Assembly (NCBI RefSeq): GCF_000739435.1
Contig: NZ_CP009159.1
Location: 1,178,001-1,242,000 of the forward strand
Length of the DNA: 64,000 nucleotides
Direction of reading: 5' to 3'
Source of the DNA: Actinobacillus suis ATCC 33415
GTDB lineage: Bacteria; Pseudomonadota; Gammaproteobacteria; Enterobacterales; Pasteurellaceae
The notes beneath the pieces were generated by a model. That model made no database searches, was not told the origin of the DNA, and worked only from the letters and a program-made list of their open reading frames with translations. The stretch's first letter is position 1. Each line of letters opens with the position of its first letter. Shown here one piece after another: positions 9,257 through 21,045 of the stretch. Both the position numbers and the translations under genes were made by a program.

Positions 9257-10063
9257 TTAGGCATTCTCCAATAACAAGCGTTTCTCACCGGAATATACGG
9301 TCGCTTTTCCTTTGCGGGTAAAAGCAGTCAAAGTGAAATCATGTGCCTGCGCAATCTCAACCGCCAAAGCCGTTGTTGCGGAAATGGCACATAACATTTC
9401 GATACCGACCGCCAAACATTTCTGCACCATTTCAAAACTGGCTCGGCTGGTCACAAACACAAAACCAAGCGGCTTACCGGCTTTCGCATACCAACCGATA
9501 AGTTTATCGAGTGCTACGTGTCTGCCAACATCTTCTCGAATCGCTAGCAATTCCCCTTGCGGAGAAAAGAATGCCGCTGCGTGGCTTGCACCGGTTTGTT
9601 GTGCCAATTGCTGCGCTTGTTCCAGTTGTTGCAAGCAATCATCGAATACCTGTGGATTTACGGCTTGCAAGCGGCCATTTTTTTGTAAAAATTTGCAACT
9701 TTGGCTGACTTGTTCCAACTGCTCGACCCCACAAATCCCACAGCCGGTTCTGCCGGTCATTGAACGGCGCTTTTCTTTTAGCGCTACAAATTGACGAGTG
9801 GCGATCTCCATTTGTACTTCGATACCGTTGCACTGTTCAATTACATCTAGCCCGTATAACTCTTGTTTATCGGTTAAAATGCCTTCCGCCAACGAAAAAC
9901 CTAATGCAAAATCCTCTAAATCTTGTGGCGTTGTCATCATTACCGCATGAGAAATGCCGTTATACACTAACGCAACCGGCACTTCACAAATAAGATTTTC
10001 TTGAATTTCAGTAGTAAAAAATTGTTGTAATTTAACCGCTTGTTTTTGTATTGTTATATCCAT
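9257..10063 (-). CDS. fdhD: Formate dehydrogenase accessory sulfurtransferase FdhD
   Basis: Needed to make formate dehydrogenase active; the family transfers sulfur from IscS to the molybdenum cofactor before insertion. The 268-residue protein contains the conserved Cys pair in TGCGICG (about residue 120), DLEDFALGFSLAEGI near residue 48, and REDVGRHVALDKLIGW and FVTSRASFEMVQK in the C-terminal half. It is divergent from the formate dehydrogenase operon it serves, sharing a 417-bp control region. Confidence 0.95.
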   Translation of the reverse strand: MDITIQKQAVKLQQFFTTEIQENLICEVPVALVYNGISHAVMMTTPQDLEDFALGFSLAEGILTDKQELYGLDVIEQCNGIEVQMEIATRQFVALKEKRRSMTGRTGCGICGVEQLEQVSQSCKFLQKNGRLQAVNPQVFDDCLQQLEQAQQLAQQTGASHAAAFFSPQGELLAIREDVGRHVALDKLIGWYAKAGKPLGFVFVTSRASFEMVQKCLAVGIEMLCAISATTALAVEIAQAHDFTLTAFTRKGKATVYSGEKRLLLENA

Positions 10064-10480
10064 AATTTATTCCAAATTACCTTCCACCCCATATTTTTAT
10101 CGTTATTCTACAATTTTTTATTAGTCAACAATATAAGAGTTTCGCACTGTTTCTATTGCAGAAGAAATAAAAATCACTTTCATTTGATAACAATTTGTTA
10201 ACAAAAATGCTTTTTTACTTGCATTTTATGCTTATTTTGTTAAAAATTTGTAAAACCCAAAAATACTCAATAACATTTAAATTCCGCTAGTATTTCACTA
10301 AATATTTAAGCTATATCAAACTAAGTGCAAATAATGTCTGCTTTACTTACGATTGGGTATGGCTTATTACAAATAAAGGTCAATAATAGCTTTCACTTTA
10401 AATGCAGTATGCAATTGGAGTTTTTTTCAAATTATTTGCATTAATTTTTATTAATGTTTCATTTTTAGGTAGGAGTGATT
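10064..10480. promoter_or_regulatory. Divergent fdhD / formate dehydrogenase control region
   Basis: A gene-free AT-rich stretch between two divergent starts that must hold both promoters. An FNR-like sequence, TTAAG-CTAT-ATCAA, is at 10306-10319 (second half-site perfect, first half with two mismatches to TTGAT). A lone TTGAT half-site is at 10184. Anaerobic control by FNR would fit the enzyme's role, but the sites are imperfect. Confidence 0.45.
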
Positions 10481-13400
10481 ATGCAGGTCTCTAGACGTAA
10501 GTTCTTTAAGATCTGTGCAGGTGGTATGGCGGGCACATCCGCAGCAATGCTAGGCTTTGCGCCGGCAACTGCGTTAGCGGCCCCTCGTGAATATAAATTA
10601 TTACGAGCCAAAGAAACTCGCCAAACTTGCACTTATTGCGCCGTAGGTTGTGGAATGCTGATGTACAGCATAGGTGACGGTGCAATGAATTCACGTGGTA
10701 AATTATTCCATGTTGAAGGTGACCCAGATCATCCGGTAAGCCGTGGGGCGTTATGTCCTAAAGGTGCGGGTGTTTTAGACTATGTAAATAGTCCTAATCG
10801 TTTACAATATCCGGAATATCGTGCGCCGGGTTCAGATAAATGGGAACGAATTTCTTGGCACGATGCTATTCATAAAATCGCAAAACTTCTAAAAGAAGAC
10901 CGCGATGCAAACTTCCAAGCAACCAACGAAGCCGGTACACCGGTAAACCGTTGGCTCACCACAGGTATGTTATGCGCTTCTGCTGCAAGTAACGAAACCT
11001 GTTACCTCACACATAAGTGGGGACGTTCTCTCGGGATGCTCTATTTAGACAACCAAGCGAGTACCTGACACGGACCAACGGTAGCAAGTCTTGCTCCAAC
11101 ATTTGGTCGCGGTGCCATGACAAATCACTGGGTTGATATCAAAAATGCGGACGTAGTGGTCGTAATGGGCGGTAATGCCGCTGAAGCGCACCCTGTCGGT
11201 TTCCGCTGGGCAATCGAAGCGAAAAAACAAAACGGTGCGAAGTTAATGGTGGTTGACCCACGCTTTAACCGTACGGCATCTGTTGCGGATTTCTATACGC
11301 CGATTCGTTCGGGTACTGATATCGCAATGTTATTAGGTGTGATCCGTTACCTGTTAGCGAACGATAAAATTCAACACGAATACGTTAAACACTATACCAA
11401 CGCAAGTTTCTTAGTAAACGAAGGTTTTAACTTCGAAGACGGTTTATTCTCCGGCTACGATGCGGAAACACGTCAATACGATAAATCGACATGGTCTTAT
11501 CAGCTTGATGAAAACGGTCAGCCGAAACGTGATTTAACGCTTCAAGATCCTCGTTGTGTCATTAACTTATTAAAAGCACACGTGGAACGTTATACACCTG
11601 AAATGGTTGAGCGTATCTGTGGTACGAAGCAAAAAGCATTCTTAGAATTTGCCGAAACCATTGCTTCAACTTCAACGCCGGAACGTACAACAACCTTCTT
11701 ATATGCATTAGGTTGGACTCAGCATTCGGTCGGTTCACAAAATATTCGCTCAATGGCAATGATTCAGTTACTTCTCGGTAACATCGGCATGGCCGGCGGC
11801 GGGGTAAATGCGTTACGCGGACACTCAAACGTTCAAGGTTCTACGGATATGGGCTTGTTCCCATCAATGTTGACCGGTTATATGCCGCTTCCGACCGAAA
11901 ATGATACGTCATTAGATGCATTTTTAGCGCGTATTACGCCGAAAACAACGGTTGAAGGTCAGGTAAACTATTGGCAAAACACACCGAAATTCTTAGTCAG
12001 CTTGCTTAAATCATTCTATGGCGATAAAGCAACGGCAGAAAATGAATACGGTTTCCATAATTTACCAAAACAATTACCGAAAAAACTCGACCCGATGCAA
12101 TACATCAACATGATGGTTGAAGGAAAAGTTAACGGTTATATCTGCCAAGGTTATAACCCGATTGCGTCTTATCCGGATTCGAATAAAGTCCGTAAAGGCT
12201 TAAGCAATCTTAAATTCTTAGTCATTTTAGACCCGTTAGCGACCGATACGTCTAACTTCTGGCAAAACCACGGTGAGATGAATGATGTCAATCCGGCAGA
12301 CATTCAAACGGAAGTATTCCGCTTACCGACTATCTGTTTTGCGGAAGAAGACGGTTCGATTGCAAACTCCGGTCGTTGGTTACAATGGCACTGGAAAGCT
12401 GCCGAGCCGCCAAAAGAGGCTAAACCGGACGTAGATATTCTCTCGGAAATTCGTGAAGTGATGTTAGAGATGTATCATCACGAAGGTGGTAAATCGATTG
12501 ATACGATTGAAGCGATGACTTGGGATTACGCAAATCCGGCAGAGCCAAAAGCGGATGAGTTAGCCAAAGAAATTAACGGCTACGCACTAGAAGACATCGT
12601 TGACCCGACAAGCGGTCAAATTTTAGTGAAAAAAGGCGAATTACTTTCTTCATTTGCACAACTGCGTAATGACGGTACAACCGCTTCAGGTAACTGGATT
12701 TACACCGGTCAATGGACACCGAAAGGTAACCAAATGGCAAACCGTGATAACTCTGACCCGTCAGGTTTAGGTAATACGTTAGGTTGGGCATTTGCATGGC
12801 CGGCAAACCGTCGTATCGTGTATAACCGTGCGAGTGCGGATCCATCCGGTAAACCGTGGAACCCTAAACGCCAGCTTGTAAAATGGAATGGTAAAAACTG
12901 GAACTATATTGATGTAGCAGACTTCGGCTCTGCTCCACCGAATAGTAACGTGAGTCCGTTTATTATGCAGCCGGAAGGGGTAAGCCGTTTATTCGCATTG
13001 GATAAATTGGTTGATGGTCCGTTCCCTGAACATTACGAACCAATTGAAAGCCCAATCGGAACGAACCCGCTTCATCCGAATGTGGTACAAAACCCTGTGG
13101 TACGTATTTTAGACAGCGATAAAGCAAGTTTCGGTACAGCGGATGAATTCCCTTATGTCGGTACAACGTATCGCCTAACGGAACATTTCCACTTCTGGAC
13201 GAAACAATCCATGTTAAATGTGATTGCGCAGCCGGAGCCATTTGTGGAAATTGGTGAAGCGCTTGCACAAGAAAAAGGCATTGCTAACGGCGATACGGTT
13301 AAAGTGAGCTCAAAACGAGGCTTTATCAAGGCAAAAGCTGTAGTAACAAAACGTGTTCGTTCGGTACAGGCGGACGGCAAAACCATTCATACGGTGGGCA

Positions 13401-13546
13401 TTCCAATTCACGGTGGTTTTGCGACCGTAGGTAAGAAGGGTTACTTAGCGAATAGTTTAACCGGTCGTGTGGGTGATGCGAATACGCAAACCCCAGAGTA
13501 TAAAACGTTCTTGGTCAATATTGAGAAAGTCACGGAGGTAGCATAA
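10481..13546 (+). CDS. fdnG: Formate dehydrogenase-N/O type alpha subunit, selenocysteine-containing
   Basis: Molybdenum/tungsten bis-MGD enzyme subunit oxidising formate in the periplasm and passing electrons to the beta and gamma subunits. The frame is 1,022 codons with an in-frame TGA at 11066-11068 (codon 196) read as Sec: the flanking protein [19 protein letters not shown] matches the FdnG/FdoG active site, and a SECIS hairpin follows. It has a Tat signal (SRRKFFK, residues 4-10), a [4Fe-4S] ligand set starting TCTYCAVGC, and the downstream domain [12 protein letters not shown] at 10481 with RBS AGGAG is chosen over an upstream GTG. The choice between fdnG and fdoG naming cannot be made here. 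Confidence 0.97.
11066..11097 (+). promoter_or_regulatory. Sec codon and bacterial SECIS hairpin of fdnG
   Basis: The TGA at 11066-11068 is followed 11 bases later by a hairpin: GG (11080-81), bulged T, AGCAA, a GTC loop, TTGCT, CC (11096-97). This arrangement, an apical stem with a bulged U and a GU in the loop at a fixed distance from UGA, is that of E. coli fdhF/fdnG SECIS elements bound by SelB. Confidence 0.9.
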
Positions 13547-14448
13547 TGTCGGTCGTTCAAGAACAAAACATTATTAAAGTCTCCGCAACTTCATTCGTTA
13601 CACCACCACCGCAAGCTCGTACCGGTGGTGTTGTAGAAGTGGCAAAATTGATCGATGTTTCAACCTGTATCGGTTGTAAAGCGTGTCAAGTAGGTTGTTC
13701 CGAATGGAACGACCTGCGTACTGCTCCACAAGAATGTGTAGGTGTTTATGATAACCCGATTGACCTGAATGCCGAACAATGGACGGTAATGAAGTTCAAT
13801 GAAGTGGAAGAAAATGATCGCTTAGAATGGTTAATCCGTAAAGACGGTTGTATGCACTGTTCTGAACCGGGCTGTTTAAAAGCTTGTCCGGCACCGGGCG
13901 CAATCATTCAATATGCAAACGGGATTGTGGACTTCCAATCTGACAAATGTATCGGTTGCGGTTACTGTATTGCCGGTTGTCCGTTCAACATTCCTCGTAT
14001 GAACGATAAAGATAACCGCGTGTACAAATGTACCCTTTGCGTCGATCGTGTCAACGTAGGTCAGGAACCGGCGTGTGTAAAAACTTGCCCGACAGGCGCA
14101 ATTCGCTTCGGCTCTAAAGAAGAAATGCTTCACTACGGTGAACAGCGTGTAGCGGAACTGAAAACTCGTGGTTACGAAAACGCCGGTGTTTATAACCCTG
14201 AAGGCGTGGGCGGTACGCACGTAATGTACGTATTACATCATGCCGATAAACCGGAGTTATATTCTGGCTTACCGAAAGATCCTGGCATTGATCCAACGAT
14301 CACGCTTTGGAAAGACGTATTAAAACCGGTTGCCGCAATTGCAATGGGCGGTCTTGCCCTCGCTGAAGTTGCGCACTATGTAACGATTGGTCCAAACGTT
14401 GAAGAAGATGTGGAAGATCATCATGAGGAAGGAGATAAACATGAGTAA
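13546..14448 (+). CDS. fdnH: Formate dehydrogenase iron-sulfur (beta) subunit
   Basis: Transfers electrons from the alpha subunit to the membrane cytochrome through four [4Fe-4S] clusters. The 300-residue protein shows the cluster motifs [37 protein letters not shown] and CTLCVDRV...[11 protein letters not shown] single C-terminal transmembrane helix is present (about residues 260-280, [18 protein letters not shown]), with an acidic, His-rich tail. Its ATG overlaps the alpha-subunit stop (TAATG). Confidence 0.97.
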   Translation: MSVVQEQNIIKVSATSFVTPPPQARTGGVVEVAKLIDVSTCIGCKACQVGCSEWNDLRTAPQECVGVYDNPIDLNAEQWTVMKFNEVEENDRLEWLIRKDGCMHCSEPGCLKACPAPGAIIQYANGIVDFQSDKCIGCGYCIAGCPFNIPRMNDKDNRVYKCTLCVDRVNVGQEPACVKTCPTGAIRFGSKEEMLHYGEQRVAELKTRGYENAGVYNPEGVGGTHVMYVLHHADKPELYSGLPKDPGIDPTITLWKDVLKPVAAIAMGGLALAEVAHYVTIGPNVEEDVEDHHEEGDKHE

Positions 14449-15106
14449 GAAATTAGAGATTACGAACGATACTAAAATCGTTCGTCATAAACCGCTTGCC
14501 CGTGTGAGCCACTGGTTTTTGGTTATCGCTTTCTTCTTAACCATGTTTACCGGGGTTGCGTTTTTCTTCCCAGATTTTGCATGGTTACATGAGATTCTCG
14601 GAACACCACAACTTGCCCGTGCATTACATCCGTTTACCGGTATTGTTATGTTTATCGCGTTTATCATTATGGCGTTTATTTATTGGCACCATAATATTCC
14701 AGAAAAAAATGATATTCGTTGGGCAAAAGGGATTGTCGAAGTATTAAAAGGTAATGAACACGCGGTTGCTTATAACGGCAAATACAATTTAGGTCAGAAA
14801 ATGTTGTTCTGGACTCTAATTTTAGCGATGTTTACCCTATTGATTACGGGCATTATTATGTGGAGAAAATACTTCTCTGCGAATTTCTCGATTCAAACGT
14901 TACGTATCGCAATCCTACTTCACTCTGCTAGCGCATTTGCGTTATTTACCGGTATCCTAGTGCATATGTATATGGCATTCTGGGTTAAAGGCTCGATTAC
15001 CGGTATGGTTGAAGGTTGGGTAACGGTTCGCTGGGCGAAAAAACACCATCCAAAATGGTTTAAAGAAGAAGTATTACCTGAAATTGAAAAACAAGTGAAG
15101 GAATAA
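14441..15106 (+). CDS. fdnI: Formate dehydrogenase cytochrome b556 (gamma) subunit
   Basis: Membrane diheme cytochrome that takes electrons from the beta subunit and reduces quinone. The 221-residue protein has four transmembrane segments with heme-ligand-type His residues (RVSHWFLV near the N-terminus, [26 protein letters not shown]). ATG 14441 has a strong RBS (AAGGAGAT) and overlaps the end of the beta gene by eight bases; an upstream TTG-like start lies inside the beta gene and is rejected. Confidence 0.95.
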   Translation: MSKKLEITNDTKIVRHKPLARVSHWFLVIAFFLTMFTGVAFFFPDFAWLHEILGTPQLARALHPFTGIVMFIAFIIMAFIYWHHNIPEKNDIRWAKGIVEVLKGNEHAVAYNGKYNLGQKMLFWTLILAMFTLLITGIIMWRKYFSANFSIQTLRIAILLHSASAFALFTGILVHMYMAFWVKGSITGMVEGWVTVRWAKKHHPKWFKEEVLPEIEKQVKE

Positions 15107-15125
15107 CTGGCTTCTAAAATGACTT

Positions 15126-15156
15126 AAAGTGCGGTAACTTACCGCACTTTATTTTT
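15126..15156 (+). terminator. Rho-independent terminator of the formate dehydrogenase operon
   Basis: AAAGTGCGGT, a five-base loop, then ACCGCACTTT and ATTTTT, immediately after the gamma subunit stop. fdhE therefore probably has its own promoter or is read through at reduced level. Confidence 0.8.
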
Positions 15157-15231
15157 GAACACTTGATTTTTAAATGCTTGCTAAGTTTCTTTTTAAAGGG
15201 CATTTAGCAAGATTTAACCAGAGATAATAAT

Positions 15232-16149
15232 ATGAGTATCCGAATTTTACCTGAAAACGAAATCAAACAAGCGGCGAGCTCGTTTCAAAACCCGCCGCTA
15301 CTGTTTGCTAATCCAAAGAATCTCTATTTCCGCCGAGCAAAGCGTTTAAGAGAACTCGCGGAAAATAATCCGTTTGGCGATTACTTAGAATTTGCAGCAA
15401 ATCTTTCTGAGGTGCAATTAGATTTACTGGAAAGTCGTCCTATTGCAAATTATTCGGAAAAATTGACCGCTTGTGTCCAAACTTCAAACGGACAAAAACC
15501 GTTAAATGCCAAAACCTTCCAACGCAGCAGTGAATGGCGTGAGTTATTATTAGCTTTAATTGATAAGTTTAAGCCTTATGCAAACGACACGATGTTGGTT
15601 ACTATTGAGCTGTTGGAAAAATCTTCGAGTTCCGAATTAGAAGCTTTTGCCGATGATTTACTTAACGAACGTTTTGAAACAGTGGGTGCAGACAAAGCGG
15701 TTTTCCTATGGGCAGCTTTATCACTTTACTGGACGCAACTTGCGCAACAATTACCACGTAATACCCGAACCGAAGTTGGTGAACGTCATACCTGCCCGGT
15801 ATGCGATTCTGCACCGGTGGCAAGTGTGGTACATTTTGGCGACACCCAAGGACTGCGTTATTTACATTGCGCATTATGCGAAAGCGAATGGAATATGACT
15901 CGCTCACAATGTTCTGTCTGCGACCAAAGCGGCAAATTGGATTATTGGAGCATTGATAGCGTAGATGCAGCGGTTAAAGCCGAAAGTTGTGGCGATTGTG
16001 AAAGCTATCTAAAAGTGCTTTATCAAGAAAAAGATCCGCACGTAGAGCCGGTCGCCGATGATTTAGGCACACTGATTTTAGATGCGGAAATGGAACACAA
16101 AGGGCTGGCTCGCAGTGGCTTGAATCCATTCTTATTCCAAGTGGAATAA
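15232..16149 (+). CDS. fdhE: Formate dehydrogenase formation protein FdhE
   Basis: Cytoplasmic accessory protein needed for assembly of respiratory formate dehydrogenases. The 305-residue sequence has the family's set of paired cysteines in the C-terminal half ([32 protein letters not shown]), which bind iron in the E. coli protein. ATG at 15232 follows AGAGATAATA, a weak ribosome site. It sits directly downstream of the structural genes. Confidence 0.95.
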   Translation: MSIRILPENEIKQAASSFQNPPLLFANPKNLYFRRAKRLRELAENNPFGDYLEFAANLSEVQLDLLESRPIANYSEKLTACVQTSNGQKPLNAKTFQRSSEWRELLLALIDKFKPYANDTMLVTIELLEKSSSSELEAFADDLLNERFETVGADKAVFLWAALSLYWTQLAQQLPRNTRTEVGERHTCPVCDSAPVASVVHFGDTQGLRYLHCALCESEWNMTRSQCSVCDQSGKLDYWSIDSVDAAVKAESCGDCESYLKVLYQEKDPHVEPVADDLGTLILDAEMEHKGLARSGLNPFLFQVE

Positions 16150-16162
16150 CCATTCTTTTTGC

Positions 16163-16192
16163 AAAAAAGCGGTCAAATTTGACCGCTTTTTT
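16163..16192. terminator. Terminator after fdhE built from uptake-signal repeats
   Basis: AAAAAAGCGGTC-AAATTT-GACCGCTTTTTT: a perfect inverted repeat with A-run and T-run, so it can terminate on either strand. Confidence 0.8.
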
Positions 16193-16331
16193 ACCTCTCT
16201 GATTTATATGCATTCGATTAATTTGAGTTTCGTCATTATTTCACAAAATTAATTAATTCTTTATTGCTATTTTCACTATTTTTAGGTATATCTACCCTTA
16301 GTTAAATTTATGCAATACATAGGAAAAAATT

Positions 16332-18971
16332 ATGAATCAGCCATACTCCGCTATGCGTAACAACATCCATATGCTTGGTGATTTTTTAGGTGAAACTATT
16401 CGTGAAGCCCAAGGTAATGACATCTTAGAATTAATTGAAAGTATTCGTGTGCTTTCAAAAAATTCTCGTGCCGGCGATGAAAAAGCACGCGAACAATTAC
16501 TAGATAAATTGGCGAATATCTCAACTGAAAATGTATTACCCGTTGCGCGTGCATTTAGCCAATTCTTAAACCTCACCAATATTGCTGAACAATATCAAAC
16601 CATCTCACGTCACCATCAAGATGCCTCGTTAGGCAACCGTTCGTTAGATGCGCTATTCGCTCGCTTAAAAGCGCAAAATACACCGGTTGAGACTGTCATA
16701 AAAACCGTTGAGAAATTATTGGTTGAATTGGTATTAACCGCACATCCAACCGAAGTTACCCGCCGTTCATTAGTACATAAACACGTTGAAATCAATAAAT
16801 GTTTAGGTCAGTTAGAACATGATGATTTGACCGATGCGGAGCAAACCAAACTTAAACGCCGTTTAATGCAGCTGATTGCGCTTGCATGGCATACCAATGA
16901 GATCCGTGCGGCACGTCCAACACCGGTTGATGAAGCGAAATGGGGCATGGCAATTATTGAAAACAGCTTATGGAAAGCCGTACCTGATTTCTGCCGTGAA
17001 CTGAACTTCCAATTAGAAAAACATTTTGGTGTACAGCATGACGTAGCGCTTGCTCCGGTGCGCTTCTCTTCTTGGATGGGGGGCGACCGTGACGGTAACC
17101 CGTTTGTTACCTCAGAAGTGACGCGTAAAGTGTTACACATGAACCGTTGGAAAGCAGCAGAATTATTTTTAAATGATATCAGTGATTTAGCTGAAGAACT
17201 TTCTATCGTACAGTGTACCGATGAATTCCGAGCGAAATACGGTGATCATATCGAACCGTATCGTGTTGTAGTAAAAGGGTTGCGTACAAAATTACAAAAA
17301 ACCTTAACCTACTTTGGTGAATTAATTGAAGGTAAAGCGACCACAGTTGATCCAAGTGACATCATCACTAACGATAACGATTTATGGGAGCCGCTCTATG
17401 ACTGCTATCAATCATTACAGGCTTGTGGTATGCGCATTATTGCAAATGGCGGTCTATTAGATTGCTTACGTCGTATCCGTTGTTTCGGCTTAGGCTTATC
17501 TCGTTTAGATATTCGCCAAGAAAGTACCCGTCACGAAATGGCAATTGCTGAAATCACTCGCTATATCGGTTTAGGCGATTACGCACAATGGACGGAAGAC
17601 GACAAACAAGCATTCTTAGTGCGTGAATTAAGCTCTCGCCGTCCTTTAGTCCCGACCAACTGGACACCTAGCCCTGAAACACAAGAAATTTTAGATACCT
17701 GTAAAGTGGTCGCTCAGCAGCCGGAAGGCACGATTTCCGCTTATGTTATTTCTATGGCGCGAGAGGCTTCTGACGTATTAGCGGTACATTTATTATTGAA
17801 AGAAGCCGGCTGTAAATATACCGTACCGGTTGCGCCGCTATTCGAAACGTTAGATGATTTGGATCATAGTGAAAAAGTGATGACCGATTTATTTAATATC
17901 GGCTGGTATCGTGGCGTAATCAATAATTACCAAATGGTAATGATCGGCTATTCAGACTCGGCGAAAGACGCCGGTATGTTAGCGGCAAGTTGGGCGCAAT
18001 ATCGTTCACAAGAAGCGTTAGTCAACTTGGCGGAAAAATATAATATCGAATTAGTGCTATTCCACGGTCGTGGCGGCACGGTAGGTCGTGGTGGTGCGCC
18101 GGCACACGCTGCATTATTATCACAACCGCCTCGCTCATTAAAATCTGGTTTACGTGTCACCGAACAAGGCGAAATGATTCGTTTCAAACTCGGTTTACCA
18201 GCCGTTGCGGTAGAAACCTTAAATCTCTATGCGAGTGCGATTTTAGAGGCTAACTTATTACCACCACCGGAACCAAAACAAGCATGGCGAGATATTATGG
18301 ATAAAGGTTCTGATATTTCATGTGAAATTTATCGTGGAGTTGTTCGCGGAGAACCGGATTTTGTCCCATATTTCCGCAGTGCGACACCGGAACAAGAATT
18401 ATCCAAACTGCCGCTAGGTTCTCGTCCGGCAAAACGTAATCCGAACGGTGGTGTAGAAAGCTTACGTGCAATTCCATGGATTTTCGCTTGGATGCAAAAC
18501 CGTTTAATGTTACCGGCTTGGCTCGGTGCCGGCGCTGCGCTTCGCCAAATGATTGAACAAGGCGATGAAGCAACGCTTAAAGAAATGTGCAAAGAATGGC
18601 CGTTCTTCTCTACCCGTATTGGTATGTTAGAAATGGTATTCTCAAAAGCGGATTTATGGCTTGCCGAACATTACGACCAACGTTTGGTGGCAAAAGAATT
18701 ACACCGTTTGGGTAAAGAGCTTCGTGCACAATTATCGGCGGATATTCAAACCGTGTTGACCTTAGCGCATGACGGTCAGTTGATGGCGGATTTACCTTGG
18801 ATTGCCGAATCAATCGCATTACGTAACGTTTATACCGACCCGCTCAACTTATTACAGGTCGAGTTATTACAACGTTTACGTAGCCAAGGTGATACGCCGG
18901 ATCCAGCTTTAGAGCAAGCGTTGATGATCACCATTACAGGTATTGCCGCAGGTATGCGCAACACCGGTTAA
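16332..18971 (+). CDS. ppc: Phosphoenolpyruvate carboxylase
   Basis: Carboxylates phosphoenolpyruvate to oxaloacetate, feeding the reductive branch of the incomplete citrate cycle and aspartate synthesis. At 879 residues it is close to the E. coli enzyme. Active-site segments are present: [14 protein letters not shown] (catalytic His, about residue 141), [31 protein letters not shown], and the C-terminal end AAGMRNTG. It is monocistronic, with terminators on both sides. Confidence 0.98.
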   Translation: MNQPYSAMRNNIHMLGDFLGETIREAQGNDILELIESIRVLSKNSRAGDEKAREQLLDKLANISTENVLPVARAFSQFLNLTNIAEQYQTISRHHQDASLGNRSLDALFARLKAQNTPVETVIKTVEKLLVELVLTAHPTEVTRRSLVHKHVEINKCLGQLEHDDLTDAEQTKLKRRLMQLIALAWHTNEIRAARPTPVDEAKWGMAIIENSLWKAVPDFCRELNFQLEKHFGVQHDVALAPVRFSSWMGGDRDGNPFVTSEVTRKVLHMNRWKAAELFLNDISDLAEELSIVQCTDEFRAKYGDHIEPYRVVVKGLRTKLQKTLTYFGELIEGKATTVDPSDIITNDNDLWEPLYDCYQSLQACGMRIIANGGLLDCLRRIRCFGLGLSRLDIRQESTRHEMAIAEITRYIGLGDYAQWTEDDKQAFLVRELSSRRPLVPTNWTPSPETQEILDTCKVVAQQPEGTISAYVISMAREASDVLAVHLLLKEAGCKYTVPVAPLFETLDDLDHSEKVMTDLFNIGWYRGVINNYQMVMIGYSDSAKDAGMLAASWAQYRSQEALVNLAEKYNIELVLFHGRGGTVGRGGAPAHAALLSQPPRSLKSGLRVTEQGEMIRFKLGLPAVAVETLNLYASAILEANLLPPPEPKQAWRDIMDKGSDISCEIYRGVVRGEPDFVPYFRSATPEQELSKLPLGSRPAKRNPNGGVESLRAIPWIFAWMQNRLMLPAWLGAGAALRQMIEQGDEATLKEMCKEWPFFSTRIGMLEMVFSKADLWLAEHYDQRLVAKELHRLGKELRAQLSADIQTVLTLAHDGQLMADLPWIAESIALRNVYTDPLNLLQVELLQRLRSQGDTPDPALEQALMITITGIAAGMRNTG

Positions 18972-18986
18972 TTGCAAAAAATCAGT

Positions 18987-19026
18987 AAAAAAAGACCGCT
19001 TAGTTGACTACAAGCGGTCTTTTTTT
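18987..19026 (+). terminator. Terminator after ppc
   Basis: AAAAGACCGCTT, a short loop, then AAGCGGTCTTTTTTT; an uptake-signal inverted pair with a T-run. Confidence 0.8.
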
Positions 19027-19132
19027 GCATTTATTTTACCTATTCGCTTCAAAATTCTTTTCATTCGCTTGCTATATCCATTCTAAAATTTATGTTATCA
19101 TCTCGAATTGTTTTTACTCGATTTTTATTTAT

Positions 19133-19756
19133 ATGAATATTCGCCTAAACATCATTCTACTTGTTATTGTTGCAGCTTTAGGTGGTTGGTATATGAGCCA
19201 ACAAACGCCTGAAACAAACGGTTTAGATCAATTAATCAAGAAAGAAGGTAATCCTGATTATACTGGGAATAAGATGACTACTTCGGTTTATGATCTAAAA
19301 GGCAACCCACAATATTTTGCTCAAGCCGATGAAATAAAACGTTATGAATCAAGCGAAAGAACGGAATTTTTAAACCCTTTTGTTGACTTATTTGATGCAC
19401 AAACAGCACTCAAACAATGGAAGGTAAGCGCAAAACACGCTGAAATTACGAAAGAAAAAATGCTGAATTTATCAGGTGACGTTAAAATTGAAGCGCTTGA
19501 TCCCACCTCTCGCTTACAGCGAGTTGAAACTGACAAACTAACCGTTGATTTAAACACTCAAGATATCTTTACCGACAGTGCGGTAAAATCCGTAGGATTA
19601 GGTTTTACAACCAGCGGGGTCGGTTTAAAAGGCAATTTAAAACAGCAAGTTGCCACACTCACTAAAAACGTAAAAACTTATATTGAACCAACTGTTATAA
19701 GACAGTCTAACGAAAAAGAAAAATCAGAGACGCAATCTCCTAAGGACGTACAATGA
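19133..19756 (+). CDS. lptC: LPS export protein LptC
   Basis: Bitopic inner-membrane protein that passes lipopolysaccharide from LptBFG to LptA. 207 residues with an N-terminal transmembrane helix (residues 6-20) and a beta-jellyroll periplasmic domain. The long upstream frame from 19004 overlaps the ppc terminator, so the ATG at 19133 is chosen. Its stop overlaps lptA by four bases. The kdsD-kdsC genes that precede lptC in E. coli are absent here. Confidence 0.9.
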   Translation: MNIRLNIILLVIVAALGGWYMSQQTPETNGLDQLIKKEGNPDYTGNKMTTSVYDLKGNPQYFAQADEIKRYESSERTEFLNPFVDLFDAQTALKQWKVSAKHAEITKEKMLNLSGDVKIEALDPTSRLQRVETDKLTVDLNTQDIFTDSAVKSVGLGFTTSGVGLKGNLKQQVATLTKNVKTYIEPTVIRQSNEKEKSETQSPKDVQ

Positions 19757-20253
19757 AACTTGTCATGAAATCGGTTGTTCTTACAACTCTATTGGGTGTA
19801 AGTATCTCAGCACATGCGCTAAAAGGCGATACAGATCAACCAATCAACATTGATTCGGGTAGCCAGTCTCTCGATATGAATAGCAATGTGGTTGTTTTTA
19901 CCGATAATGTCGTTATTACCCAAGGCTCAATTAAAGTCACTGCGAATAAAGTGACGATTACACGTCAAGAAGGTAAAAAAGAAACGCTTGATGCAACAGG
20001 TTCGCCGGTGACTTTCCAACAAACACTGGATAACGGTAAACCAGTGAACGGTAAAGGTAACAGTGTGCATTACGATCTCAATTCAGAATTTTTGACATTA
20101 ATCGGTAATGCGGAATTAAAACAACAAGGTAGTTTTATCAAAGCAAGTAAAATTACTTATGATGTAAAAAAACAACAGTTAAAAGCAAGTAGCGGAAATA
20201 AATCACGAGTGAGAACCGTGCTTATTCCGAACGAATTAAACAATAAAAAATAG
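19753..20253 (+). CDS. lptA: LPS transport periplasmic protein LptA
   Basis: Forms the periplasmic bridge carrying lipopolysaccharide to the outer membrane. 166 residues with a Sec signal peptide (cleavage likely after SAHA, about residue 22) and the OstA-like repeat domain (INIDSGSQSLDMNSNVVVFT, then ITQGSIKVTANKVTI). Coupled to lptC by an ATGA overlap, and lptB follows 12 bases on. Confidence 0.93.
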   Translation: MKLVMKSVVLTTLLGVSISAHALKGDTDQPINIDSGSQSLDMNSNVVVFTDNVVITQGSIKVTANKVTITRQEGKKETLDATGSPVTFQQTLDNGKPVNGKGNSVHYDLNSEFLTLIGNAELKQQGSFIKASKITYDVKKQQLKASSGNKSRVRTVLIPNELNNKK

Positions 20254-20265
20254 TAGGTAATATCA

Positions 20266-20991
20266 ATGCCAACGCTTTATGCAGAACATTTAGCAAAAAG
20301 CTACAAAAATCGCCAAGTCGTAAAAGACGTGAGCCTGAATGTTAAAGCAGGAGAAATTGTCGGTCTGTTAGGGCCGAACGGGGCTGGTAAGACGACCACT
20401 TTCTATATGGTCGTAGGTCTTGTACGCCATGATCAAGGTAAAATAAGAATTGATGATGAAGATATTAGCGTACTTCCGATGCATGATCGTGCAAAACAGG
20501 GTATCGGCTATTTACCGCAAGAAGCATCGATCTTTCGCCGTTTAAGCGTATATGACAATCTTATGGCTGTTCTCCAAGTTCGTAAAGACCTAAACAATCA
20601 ACAGCGCAAAGCTCGAGCGGAAGAGTTAATAAATGAATTTCACATTTCTCATATCCGTGACAGCTTAGGGCAATCACTCTCAGGTGGTGAACGCCGTCGA
20701 GTTGAGATTGCGCGAGCACTTGCAGCAAACCCGCAATTCATTTTACTAGATGAACCTTTTGCCGGCGTAGACCCAATTTCGGTGATTGATATCAAAAAAA
20801 TCATTGTTAATTTAAAAGAACGCGGTTTAGGCGTATTAATCACCGACCATAACGTGCGTGAAACGTTAGACGTATGTGAGCGTGCTTATATTGTTGGTAG
20901 CGGGCAAATGATCGCCAGCGGAACACCGGCTGAAGTATTAAATAACCCTGATGTAAAACGTGTTTACTTGGGTGATCAATTTAAACTGTAA
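20266..20991 (+). CDS. lptB: LPS export ABC transporter ATP-binding protein LptB
   Basis: ATPase powering extraction of lipopolysaccharide from the inner membrane with LptF and LptG (not in this window). 241 residues with Walker [14 protein letters not shown], signature [15 protein letters not shown], Walker [13 protein letters not shown] and the switch His in ITDHNVRET. Confidence 0.97.
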   Translation: MPTLYAEHLAKSYKNRQVVKDVSLNVKAGEIVGLLGPNGAGKTTTFYMVVGLVRHDQGKIRIDDEDISVLPMHDRAKQGIGYLPQEASIFRRLSVYDNLMAVLQVRKDLNNQQRKARAEELINEFHISHIRDSLGQSLSGGERRRVEIARALAANPQFILLDEPFAGVDPISVIDIKKIIVNLKERGLGVLITDHNVRETLDVCERAYIVGSGQMIASGTPAEVLNNPDVKRVYLGDQFKL

Positions 20992-21003
20992 TCTGATGGA
21001 TTT

Positions 21004-21032
21004 ATAGGGCGCTCAATAACGCCCTATCTTTT
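21004..21032 (+). terminator. Hairpin between lptB and ptsN
   Basis: ATAGGGCG, eight-base loop, CGCCCTAT then CTTTT. The T-run is short, so this may be a partial terminator allowing some read-through into ptsN-rapZ. Confidence 0.6.
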
Positions 21033-21045
21033 CAGAGTAAAAATT

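Noticed and set aside
9312..9794. 160-aa plus-strand ORF
   Set aside because: Antisense to fdhD, with the composition of a shadow frame and no ribosome site or family resemblance. The same applies to long frames at 13876-14220 (opposite fdnH) and 47064-47492 (opposite rapA).
10184..10197. Second FNR site at the TTGAT half-site
   Set aside because: Only the first half-site matches (ATTTG instead of ATCAA); not reported as a separate site.
10481..11068. Split or frameshifted formate dehydrogenase alpha gene (two ORFs)
   Set aside because: The break is a single in-frame TGA at the known Sec position with a SECIS hairpin; protein continues in the same frame on both sides.
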